A program made the position numbers and the translations under genes. This document shows positions 7,598 to 14,000 of a stretch of DNA of 22,202 nt, piece after piece. The DNA lies in assembly GCA_013696365.1 (NCBI GenBank), contig JACCYS010000217.1, positions 1 to 22,202 on the forward strand. The letters are read 5' to 3'. This stretch comes from Nocardioidaceae bacterium. GTDB lineage: Bacteria; Actinomycetota; Actinomycetes; Propionibacteriales; Nocardioidaceae. Below the pieces are notes generated by a model, which had not been told where the DNA came from, did no database searches, and saw only the letters and a list, made by a program, of their open reading frames with translations. Position 1 is the stretch's first letter, and each line of letters begins with the position of its first letter.

Positions 7598-8068
7598 GTG
7601 GACGATAGTGAACGTTCCGAGTCCGCACAAGACACCGCCGGTGGAGCAGCGGGCGGGCCGGAGCCCGTCGTCGACATCCCCACCGACGCGATGTCCAGGT
7701 TCGCCACCGCCGAGGCCCGGCTGTACCCGATGGCGATGACCAACGTGGCGACCTTCCAGCGGGCGACGACCCTCGTCGGCGTCGCCGCCGAGGAGCTGCG
7801 TGCCACCTGCCCGGACATCGCCACCGTGCTGCACCGACGGGCGGAGCTGATCGGTGTGCTGCCACAGCTCGCCGCCGCAGCCACCGTGCGTCTCGACGAC
7901 CTACCCGCAGAGGACATCATCGATGCCGCCTCGGCGCTTCGCTGCCGTGAGCTGCAGGCCGCCGGGGCGTCCCGGTCGCGTCAGGTGCGCATCGAGGCCG
8001 CGCGAGTCGGCGGATTCGAGTGGCCTGCGGCCGAAGCGGAGCCAGCGGACTTGCCCGGCGCCCCCTGA
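7598..8068 (+). CDS. Conserved-looking protein of unknown function
   Basis: 156 residues from a GTG start with no Shine-Dalgarno sequence but a -10 box 8 bases upstream, suggesting leaderless translation. Not recognised. An acidic, Gly/Ala-rich N-terminus (about 30 residues) precedes a predicted mostly helical core: RFATAEARLYPMAMTNVATF, RATTLVGVAAEELRA, and DIATVLHRRAELIGVLPQLA, then DIIDAASALRCRELQAAG. One cysteine, no metal-binding pattern, no membrane segment. Codon use is like its neighbours. It precedes the radical SAM gene, which nevertheless has its own promoter in the 94-base gap. Position between Nit1C members suggests an accessory role in the same pathway; no function is proposed. 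Confidence 0.72.
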   Translation: MDDSERSESAQDTAGGAAGGPEPVVDIPTDAMSRFATAEARLYPMAMTNVATFQRATTLVGVAAEELRATCPDIATVLHRRAELIGVLPQLAAAATVRLDDLPAEDIIDAASALRCRELQAAGASRSRQVRIEAARVGGFEWPAAEAEPADLPGAP

Positions 8069-8086
8069 CGGAGCTCCCTCGTTCCC

Positions 8087-8133
8087 TTGACAGCCCGGTC
8101 CGTCGATGTCTTTACTAAAGGTCATGATTCATG
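8087..8133 (+). promoter_or_regulatory. Promoter with two adjacent 11-base palindromes before the radical SAM gene
   Basis: TTGACA (8087-8092) is a perfect -35 box; TTTACT (8111-8116) after 18 bases is a fair -10. Overlapping the -10 and probable start point are two odd palindromes, CTTTACTAAAG (8110-8120) and CATGATTCATG (8123-8133), both suitable as operators. The ATG at 8163 is preceded by GGGGAG. The arrangement is a repressible promoter for the radical SAM-GNAT pair. Confidence 0.5.
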
Positions 8134-8162
8134 TCGCGAAGTAGACGACTGGGGAGTGCCAC

Positions 8163-9350
8163 ATGCCCGTGAGCCCTGGGGCCCCCGCGGTGGTTTCGAC
8201 GCATGACTCGCAGCAGGTGGATCCGGTGGCCGCCGCAGCAGCGCTCGCAACGCTGGTCGTCGACCTCCAGGCGCGCGGTCTGCGGGTCGAGGTACCACTC
8301 GAACGGCGGCACGGCGGGGCGGGACCGTCCGATTCCGGCATGCTGTGGGTGGGCGGCTTCGCGATCACGGTGCCGACGGACAACGCGGCCGCGGCGGACT
8401 CGCCGTACGTGCTGAGGGCCGAGGACGACGGCTTCGCCATCTTCGAGGGCGCCCGGCGACTGGCCGCAGCCTCGGCACAGCGGCGCCCCCGCTTCTACGA
8501 CCTGAGCACCGCCGACGGTGTGCCGTACTGGCAGATCGGCCTGCTGCACCTGGACTCGTTCGCCAGCACGGTCGTGCAGACATGCTCGTACTGGGGCAAC
8601 GACGACCAGTGCAAGTTCTGTGGCATCGGCGTCTCGCTCGATGCCGGTCGCACGATCGTGAAGAAGACACCGCAGCAGCTCGCCGAGGTGGCGATCGCGG
8701 CCAGGGAGCTCGACGGTGCTGTCGACGCCACGCTCACCACCGGAAGCTCCCACGGCGTCGATCGCGGCGCGCGCTACGTCGCCCGATGCGGCCAGGCGGT
8801 CCGGGAGGCGTCGGGTCTGCCGGTGGAGGTCCAGTTCGAGCCACCGATGACGCTCGACGTCATCGACGAGGTCGCCGACCTGGGCATCGACTCGGTGGGC
8901 ATCCATGTCGAGTCGTTCGACCCCGCCGTGCTCGCGCGGGTCGCGCCGGCAAAGGCCCGCACCGGGATCGAGCACTACTTCGCGGCGTGGGAACGCGCCG
9001 TGGACCGGTTCGGCGCTGGGCAGGTATCCACCTACGTCATCCTGGGGATGGGCGAGGACCCGGACCTCACCGTTGAGGGCTGCCGGCGGGCGATCGACAT
9101 GGGCGTGTTCCCGTTCGTCGTCCCGTTCCGCCCGGTTGTCGGCAGCCTGATGGCGGACGTCGCCCCACCCGACCGCGCGTACACCGAGCGCATCTACCGC
9201 ACGGTGGCCGGCTACCTGAGCGCACGCGGGATGGATACCGGGGTCGCCAAGGCCGGTTGCGCCCGCTGCCAGGCCTGCTCCGGACTGCAGAGCGTCCAAG
9301 CTCTGCTGCAGATCAGCCCGCGTCCTGCGCAGTTGCCCCGTGTCGTCTGA
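8163..9350 (+). CDS. MSMEG_0568 family radical SAM protein
   Basis: 395 residues. The central domain carries an Fe-S cysteine set C141, C150, C153 within VQTCSYWGNDDQCKFCGIG, that is CX8CX2C rather than the classical CX3CX2C, followed by radical-SAM-barrel features (TLTTGSSHGVDRG, VEVQFEPPMT, IDSVGIHVESFDP, VSTYVILGMGEDPDLTVEG, VPFRPVVGS). The C-terminus ends in a CxxCxxC set (C366, C369, C372). This corresponds to the radical SAM member (Sll0785/MSMEG_0568) of Nit1C clusters, whose reaction is not known to me. The GNAT gene follows directly, as in other Nit1C loci. It presumably cleaves SAM to make a 5'-deoxyadenosyl radical; the substrate is unknown. Confidence 0.9.
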   Translation: MPVSPGAPAVVSTHDSQQVDPVAAAAALATLVVDLQARGLRVEVPLERRHGGAGPSDSGMLWVGGFAITVPTDNAAAADSPYVLRAEDDGFAIFEGARRLAAASAQRRPRFYDLSTADGVPYWQIGLLHLDSFASTVVQTCSYWGNDDQCKFCGIGVSLDAGRTIVKKTPQQLAEVAIAARELDGAVDATLTTGSSHGVDRGARYVARCGQAVREASGLPVEVQFEPPMTLDVIDEVADLGIDSVGIHVESFDPAVLARVAPAKARTGIEHYFAAWERAVDRFGAGQVSTYVILGMGEDPDLTVEGCRRAIDMGVFPFVVPFRPVVGSLMADVAPPDRAYTERIYRTVAGYLSARGMDTGVAKAGCARCQACSGLQSVQALLQISPRPAQLPRVV

Positions 9351-9369
9351 CCTGCGCCTGGGGGGTGCG

Positions 9370-9930
9370 ATGGCCCCGACGCAGCCGGTGCGCAGCGAGC
9401 CGCCCGCGGGCACGCCAATCGTGTGCCGGCGGGTGCGTTCGCCCGGCGAGCGCGCCGACCACCTCGCTGCCCGCCAGCAAGTGTTCGTCGACGAGCAGGC
9501 GATCTTCTCCGAGTCGGATACGGACTCGCATGATCAGGACGCGTCCACGATCGCGCTGCTCGGCTACTGGCACGGAGTCTATGCCGGCACCGTCCGGCTG
9601 TTCGTGCTCGACCGGGCCGCGGGCCACTGGCAGGGGGACCGGCTTGCCGTTCTTCCGCCGTACCGGTCCTGCGGGCTGGGTGCCCCGCTGGTGCGCTGCG
9701 CGGTTGGCACTGCTGCCGCGCTCGGTGGGCGCCGCATGACCGCCCACATCCAGCCCGCGCAGGTCGCGTTCTTTCGGCGGCTGGGCTGGACGGAGGTCGG
9801 CGAGACGGAGATCTATGCGGGGCTTGTCCACCAAGCCATGGGGATCACGTTGCCCGACCAGTGGCAGGGCACGGCCACCGTGCGCAGGCTTGCGGAAGGG
9901 ATCAGCGCGCGAGACCTGTCACGTCACTGA
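9370..9930 (+). CDS. MSMEG_0567/Sll0786 family GNAT N-acetyltransferase
   Basis: 186 residues from the ATG at 9370, which has GGGGGG five bases upstream; an in-frame GTG at 9340 overlapping the radical SAM stop lacks a ribosome site. GNAT fold: QQVFVDEQAIFSESDTDSHD, AGTVRLFVLDR (beta-4), a GDRLAVLPPYRSCGLGAPLV acetyl-CoA pyrophosphate loop (the R/Q-x-x-G-x-G/A motif appears as RSCGLGA), and AFFRRLGWTEVGE in the C-terminal part. It matches the acetyltransferase that follows the radical SAM gene in Nit1C clusters and would transfer an acyl group to an amine or other nucleophile of the pathway intermediate. Its last 29 bases overlap, tail to tail, the AIR-synthase-like gene on the other strand. 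Confidence 0.87.
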   Translation: MAPTQPVRSEPPAGTPIVCRRVRSPGERADHLAARQQVFVDEQAIFSESDTDSHDQDASTIALLGYWHGVYAGTVRLFVLDRAAGHWQGDRLAVLPPYRSCGLGAPLVRCAVGTAAALGGRRMTAHIQPAQVAFFRRLGWTEVGETEIYAGLVHQAMGITLPDQWQGTATVRRLAEGISARDLSRH

Positions 9931-10897
9931 CCGCGAGGTCGATCACCGTGGCCCGGCCGTCTCCCGAGCGCAGCGCGACTAGCCCGGTGTCGTCGATCAC
10001 GCCGACCACGGCCGCTTCGAGACCCCGTGTATGAAATGCCGAGAGGCAGTCGTCCACGCGCCCCGCAGGTGAGCACAGCAGGAACCCGTAGGCAGGGAAG
10101 CAGGTCAGCCAGTCCTGCATCGCGACGTCGTCGGGGCGTGGGATCTGCTCCAAGTCGACCGTTACGCCGAGCCGGCTCCACTCCAGCAGCATCGCCAACG
10201 AGCCGACAAGCCCAGCCATGCTGACGTCCTTGGCCGCCACACCGGAACCCGTCGACGCGACGGAGGCGAGGACGCGGACGTCACCGGCCAGCATGGTGCC
10301 GCGCTCGTCGAAGGAGCGGAAGAACGGGAAGTCGCTCCGCATCGTGCCGGCCGTGCACGCGGCCACGATCAGCGACTGGCCGACGGCGACGTTCGTCGTT
10401 GAGAGCACCCCGACGGCTCGACCCACCCCGAAGGCAGACAGCGCGGGTGGGCCGTCGTGCAATGTCAGGTGCCCGCCCGCGAGCGTGACGTCGTACCACC
10501 GGCAGGCGTCCTGCATTCCCCGCAGGGCCTCTCGAGCCAGCTCCCTGCTCCCGACGATCGTGTCGACGATGGCCAGCGGTGTTGCCCCCATGGCGGCCAG
10601 GTCGTTGACGTTGGTCACGACCGCTGCGACTCCTGCGCCGTATGGGTCGGCGGCTATCAGGGCGGGCAGCAACGCCTCGCCGCACACGACGACATGGTCG
10701 TCTGCGGCTCCGCCCGGTCCGGCCGCCGGTCCGGCGGCCACCACCGCGCCGTCGTCACCGGGGCCGTACACCCAGCTCCCACCGCCCAAGACGCGGGATA
10801 CCAGTTCGATCTCACCCTTGCCGCGCAGGGCCGGATGTGACCGCAGCTCGGCCGCCAGCGCGAGGAGCTCACCCCCGTCGTGCGGACCGGCCATCAT
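9902..10897 (-). CDS. Sll0787 family AIR synthase-like protein (PurM superfamily)
   Basis: 331 residues; ATG at 10897 with GAGGGG upstream. PurM/ThiL/SelD-type ATP-dependent fold: glycine-rich VLGGGSWVYGPGDDGAVVA (phosphate-binding GDD), NVNDLAAMGATPLAIVDTIV (the NDL-A-MGA motif), AGGHLTLHDGPPALS, AAKDVSMAGLVGSLAMLLEW and FPAYGFLLCSPAG. It corresponds to the last conserved enzyme of the core Nit1C set (Sll0787). Members of this superfamily phosphorylate or cyclise amide or amidine-like intermediates using ATP; the substrate here is unknown. Unlike the usual co-directional order after the GNAT gene, here it is inverted and convergent with it, and divergent from the ComA operon (84-base gap). 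Confidence 0.87.
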   Translation of the reverse strand: MMAGPHDGGELLALAAELRSHPALRGKGEIELVSRVLGGGSWVYGPGDDGAVVAAGPAAGPGGAADDHVVVCGEALLPALIAADPYGAGVAAVVTNVNDLAAMGATPLAIVDTIVGSRELAREALRGMQDACRWYDVTLAGGHLTLHDGPPALSAFGVGRAVGVLSTTNVAVGQSLIVAACTAGTMRSDFPFFRSFDERGTMLAGDVRVLASVASTGSGVAAKDVSMAGLVGSLAMLLEWSRLGVTVDLEQIPRPDDVAMQDWLTCFPAYGFLLCSPAGRVDDCLSAFHTRGLEAAVVGVIDDTGLVALRSGDGRATVIDLAVSDVTGLAR

Positions 10898-10962
10898 GAA
10901 TTCCCCTCACGGGCCAGATGGATAGCCCGACGCATTTCCGTAGCCTGTCGGAAAGTGGACGA

Positions 10963-10974
10963 TACATGTAATAT
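10963..10974 (+). promoter_or_regulatory. Promoter of the ComA operon (leaderless) with TACATGTA palindrome
   Basis: In the 84-base divergent gap, TAATAT (10969-10974) is a good -10 box lying 7 bases before the GTG at 10982, so transcription would begin at or next to the start codon. The palindrome TACATGTA (10963-10970) overlaps it and could be an operator. The -35 region is weak (around 10945-10951). AGTGGACGATACA (10954-10966) closely resembles a sequence at 55-67. Confidence 0.42.
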
Positions 10975-10981
10975 ACGCAAC

Positions 10982-11755
10982 GTGGCGCCCCCGTCGTTCC
11001 TCGACCTGCCAGCGCGCAGCGCGAAACCCCGATCGGTCGGTCTCACCCACGTGCTCGACAACGGCAAGACGCTGGAGTCGACCGCATCAGCGCTGTCGGC
11101 CGCTGCACCCCATGTTGACGTGTGGAAGTTCGGCTGGGGAACGGCCTACCTCGACACCGCGCTGGCCGACAAGCTTGCCCTGCTGAATGGGGCAGGCGTG
11201 CGGGCGTGCCTGGGCGGCACGCTGCTCGAAATCGCGTGGGGCCAGGGGAAGGCCGAGCAATGCCTGGACTGGGCAGCCACGGCCGGATTCGACTGCGTCG
11301 AGGTCTCCCGCGGCGTCGCACCCATGACCGTGGCGGACAAGCACGACCTGCTGCGCCGGGCAGCGGAGTCGTTCGTCGTGCTCACCGAGGTGGGGAGCAA
11401 GGACCCCAACCGGGCGCTCACCGCCGATCAGTGGCGGGCCGAGGTTGCCAGCGACCTCGCCGAGGGGGCGCGCTGGGTGGTCACCGAGGGTCGAGAGAGC
11501 GGCACGGTCGGGATCTACCGCGGCGACGGTTCTATCCGCGAGGACGTGGTATCGGCAGTAGTGGCCGGCGGCGGGATCAACAGGATCCTCTTCGAGGCGC
11601 CCGGAACATCCCAGCAGGCGTGGCTGATCCGCACGTTCGGTGCCAACGTCAACCTGGCCAACGTCTCGCCTGACCGGGTGCTCGCCCTCGAGACCCTGCG
11701 GTTGGGGCTGCGAGCCGACACCTGCGACCTCGCCCGACCACGGCAGCCCGCGTGA
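10982..11755 (+). CDS. comA: Phosphosulfolactate synthase (ComA family)
   Basis: 257 residues from a GTG start. All conserved ComA blocks are present: RSVGLTHVLDNG (17-28), KFGWGT (49-54), LGGTLLE (77-83), VEVSRG, LTEVGSKD (134-141), TEGRESG (168-174), ILFEAP (202-207) and GANVNLANVSPDRVLALE. The family adds sulfite to phosphoenolpyruvate giving 2-phospho-3-sulfolactate, the first step of coenzyme M synthesis in methanogens and of the bacterial route (XcbB1 of Xanthobacter autotrophicus Py2). It heads an eight-gene run whose third to fifth genes belong to the same families as XcbC1, XcbD1 and XcbE1. The ComB-type phosphatase and ComC dehydrogenase of the archaeal route are not here. Some ComA homologues act elsewhere, but the neighbours support sulfonate chemistry. 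Confidence 0.9.
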   Translation: MAPPSFLDLPARSAKPRSVGLTHVLDNGKTLESTASALSAAAPHVDVWKFGWGTAYLDTALADKLALLNGAGVRACLGGTLLEIAWGQGKAEQCLDWAATAGFDCVEVSRGVAPMTVADKHDLLRRAAESFVVLTEVGSKDPNRALTADQWRAEVASDLAEGARWVVTEGRESGTVGIYRGDGSIREDVVSAVVAGGGINRILFEAPGTSQQAWLIRTFGANVNLANVSPDRVLALETLRLGLRADTCDLARPRQPA

Positions 11756-12654
11756 GTGAGCCGGCGGTGGCGACGGCGCGCAACGTGGTGCCGGGCGCAT
11801 ACCGCGGAGTGGCCGTGGCGTCGGTCGACTGCGGGCTCGACGAGGCCGGTCTGCGTGGGCACTTCATCGGCCGCGAGGCCTACCGCCGCACTCGCTTCAT
11901 CGTCGTCCGCAAGCCTCCGCAGACGGCCATCATCGCGGTGCAGAAGGAGTCTTCGGAGCCGCTGTTCGCCCCCATCACCGCCGTTCAGCTGCTCGCCGAG
12001 CCGACCGAGTGCGCCTACGTCGAAGACCCCGACGTCGACACCGCCGTGCCCACCGCGCTGGCTCGAGCCGCCCTGACCCGCGCCAACGGCAAGCGTGGGG
12101 TGGTCGTCGAGGGCAGGTACGGCCATGTCAGTTTCATCATCGACCCTGCCCCGCTGCGCGTGCGGGTGCAAGAGGTCGTGCCGCCCTACCCGGCCAAGTT
12201 GGTCGACCAGACCCGGCGCGTCCTGGACACGGCCGAGCACCTGCCCCCGGTTGAGCTGGTGCCCGACGTGGTGGAGCTCGAGCGGCTGGCGTCGAGCAGA
12301 CCATCGACCAGCTATCTGCTGCCGTGCCGTGGTGGCGGAGTATGCATCGACGGTCCCGCCACGAGCTATCTGGACGAACGCCCCGAGCGCCGAGCATGGA
12401 CGCTGATCGGTTGTGAGCGGTCGCAGCAGATCCACGAGTGGTTCTACGGCGAGCGCGCCGAGCAGGTCGACGTCTGCCCCCGCCAGCGGCCCGGTGGGAC
12501 GGACGCCCTGTTGACCAAGTGCTGCCTGCTCGAGTCACACATCGACACCGACGGCGGTCGCGTCATCGTGCCGTGGGGCGCCTCGTTGGCCCAGATCTCC
12601 GAGGCGCTCACGGCGCTGGCCCGAGAGTGGGAGCCGACGTGGGCACCCGTCTGA
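11752..12654 (+). CDS. Cysteine-rich conserved protein of unknown function
   Basis: 300 residues, starting at a GTG that overlaps the ComA stop (GTGA). I do not recognise a characterised family; it may be a DUF restricted to actinobacteria. The N-terminal half is a mixed alpha/beta sequence (FIVVRKPPQTAIIAVQKES, RGVVVEGRYGHVSFIIDP). The C-terminal third is rich in cysteine: C192-x5-C198 in LLPCRGGGVCIDGP, then C221, C242 and the pair C257-C258, plus C27 and C87, a pattern suggesting metal or Fe-S binding or thiol chemistry. No membrane segment or signal peptide. Sitting between ComA and the lyases in a translationally coupled series, it is a candidate for an unassigned step, for example thiol introduction or reduction (inference). 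Confidence 0.82.
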   Translation: MSEPAVATARNVVPGAYRGVAVASVDCGLDEAGLRGHFIGREAYRRTRFIVVRKPPQTAIIAVQKESSEPLFAPITAVQLLAEPTECAYVEDPDVDTAVPTALARAALTRANGKRGVVVEGRYGHVSFIIDPAPLRVRVQEVVPPYPAKLVDQTRRVLDTAEHLPPVELVPDVVELERLASSRPSTSYLLPCRGGGVCIDGPATSYLDERPERRAWTLIGCERSQQIHEWFYGERAEQVDVCPRQRPGGTDALLTKCCLLESHIDTDGGRVIVPWGASLAQISEALTALAREWEPTWAPV

Positions 12655-14000
12655 GCGACTCCGAGCAGTACAAGCACCTCTGGGGCACCGCCGAGCTGGC
12701 AGAGCTGTTCGAGGAGCAGGCCCGGCTGCAGAGCTGGTTGGACATCCTGACCGCGCTGGCCACGGCGCAGGCGCGGTTGGGCATCATCCCGGCAGAGGCG
12801 GCTCCGCAGATCGCCGCCCATGCCAATGCGGAGCTGCTCGACCTCGATGCGGTCGCCACCGAAACCCGGCGGACGTCGCACTCGATGCTGGGTCTGATCC
12901 GCGCGCTGCAGCAGATCCTTCCCGACGAGGTCCGCGAGCATGTGTACGTCGGCGCCACCGTCCAAGACGTCACCGACACCTGGTTCGCCCTGGTCATGCG
13001 CGACGTCGCGGCCGTGATGTGGCGTGACCTGCGGGCCATCGAGGACGCCCTGCTCACCCTGGCGGTGGCGCACCGCGACACGCTGATGGCCGGGCGTACG
13101 CACGGTCAGCCCGGGTCGCCGATCACGTTCGGCTTCAAGGTCGGCTCGTGGGCCGACGAGATCCGCCGCCACATCGAGCGGCTGGCGGAGGGACGGCCGC
13201 GCTGGCTGGTGGGCCAGCTCGGAGGTGCGGTGGGCGCGCTGGGTTTCTTCGCACCGCGAGGGATGGAGCTGCGGGCAGCCTTCTGCGCGGAGCTCGGGTT
13301 GGCCGACCCCGGCATCTCCTGGCTCACCGCACGGGACCGGATCGCCGAGTTCGGCACCCTGCAGGCGATGATCGCCGGCACCCTGGCGCGGATCGGCAAC
13401 GAGGTCTACGAGCTGCAGCGCCCCGAGATCGGCGAGCTGCGGGAGCCGACATCGGCCGACACGGTCGGCAGCATCACGATGCCGCACAAGCGCAACCCCG
13501 AGGGCAGCGAGCACCTCGACACGCTGTCGCGTCTCATCCGCTCCCACGCCGGCGTGCTCGTCGAGGGCATGGTCGTCGGTCACGAACGCGACGGGCGTGG
13601 CTGGAAGGCCGAATGGGTCGCGCTGCCGGAGATCTGCCTGCTGACCGGAGTGGCGCTGCAGCTGACCCGCCAGCTGCTGTCCGGCCTGATCGTCGACGTG
13701 GACGCGATGCGCCACAACCTGGACAGCCACGGCGACCAGCTCGCCTCCGAACGGATCCTCGCCGGCCTGACACCGCGCATCGGCAAGCACGCCGCCCAGC
13801 AGCTCATGCACGACATCCTGACCCCGGGCGCCGGTGACGCCCACCGGGTCGTCGACGCGCTGGTCGCGGCCGGCGCGGCCACCGAACAGGACCGTCAGGC
13901 GTGGACGTCGTGGGAGGTGGGGGACGCCGCGAACATGGTCGACGCGGTCGCCACCCACGCCCGGCGGGCGCGGGCCGCCGAGCCGGAGACGTGGCCGTGA
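12639..14000 (+). CDS. Aspartase/fumarase-superfamily lyase (adenylosuccinate lyase/carboxymuconate cycloisomerase-like)
   Basis: 453 residues from the GTG at 12639 (GGGAG five bases upstream; overlaps the preceding gene by 16 bases; another in-frame GTG at 12627 is possible). The three superfamily regions are intact: GATVQDVTDT (105-114), GRTHGQPGSPITFG with H155 (152-165), and signature loop GSITMPHKRNPEGSEHL (277-293) with K284 and N286. It differs from PurB proper in context. In the bacterial coenzyme M route two members of this superfamily operate; XcbC1 eliminates phosphate from phosphosulfolactate to give sulfoacrylate. This protein or the one at 14959 could do that; sequence alone does not tell which. 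A true purB or pcaB role is unlikely because no purine or protocatechuate genes are near. Confidence 0.85.
   Translation: MGTRLSDSEQYKHLWGTAELAELFEEQARLQSWLDILTALATAQARLGIIPAEAAPQIAAHANAELLDLDAVATETRRTSHSMLGLIRALQQILPDEVREHVYVGATVQDVTDTWFALVMRDVAAVMWRDLRAIEDALLTLAVAHRDTLMAGRTHGQPGSPITFGFKVGSWADEIRRHIERLAEGRPRWLVGQLGGAVGALGFFAPRGMELRAAFCAELGLADPGISWLTARDRIAEFGTLQAMIAGTLARIGNEVYELQRPEIGELREPTSADTVGSITMPHKRNPEGSEHLDTLSRLIRSHAGVLVEGMVVGHERDGRGWKAEWVALPEICLLTGVALQLTRQLLSGLIVDVDAMRHNLDSHGDQLASERILAGLTPRIGKHAAQQLMHDILTPGAGDAHRVVDALVAAGAATEQDRQAWTSWEVGDAANMVDAVATHARRARAAEPETWP

Noticed and set aside
8115..9413. 432-codon minus-strand frame over the radical SAM gene
   Set aside because: Antisense shadow with biased low-complexity composition; the radical SAM cysteines are on the plus strand.
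12444..13958. 504-codon minus-strand frame over the first lyase
   Set aside because: Antisense shadow; the plus strand carries the full aspartase/fumarase signature.
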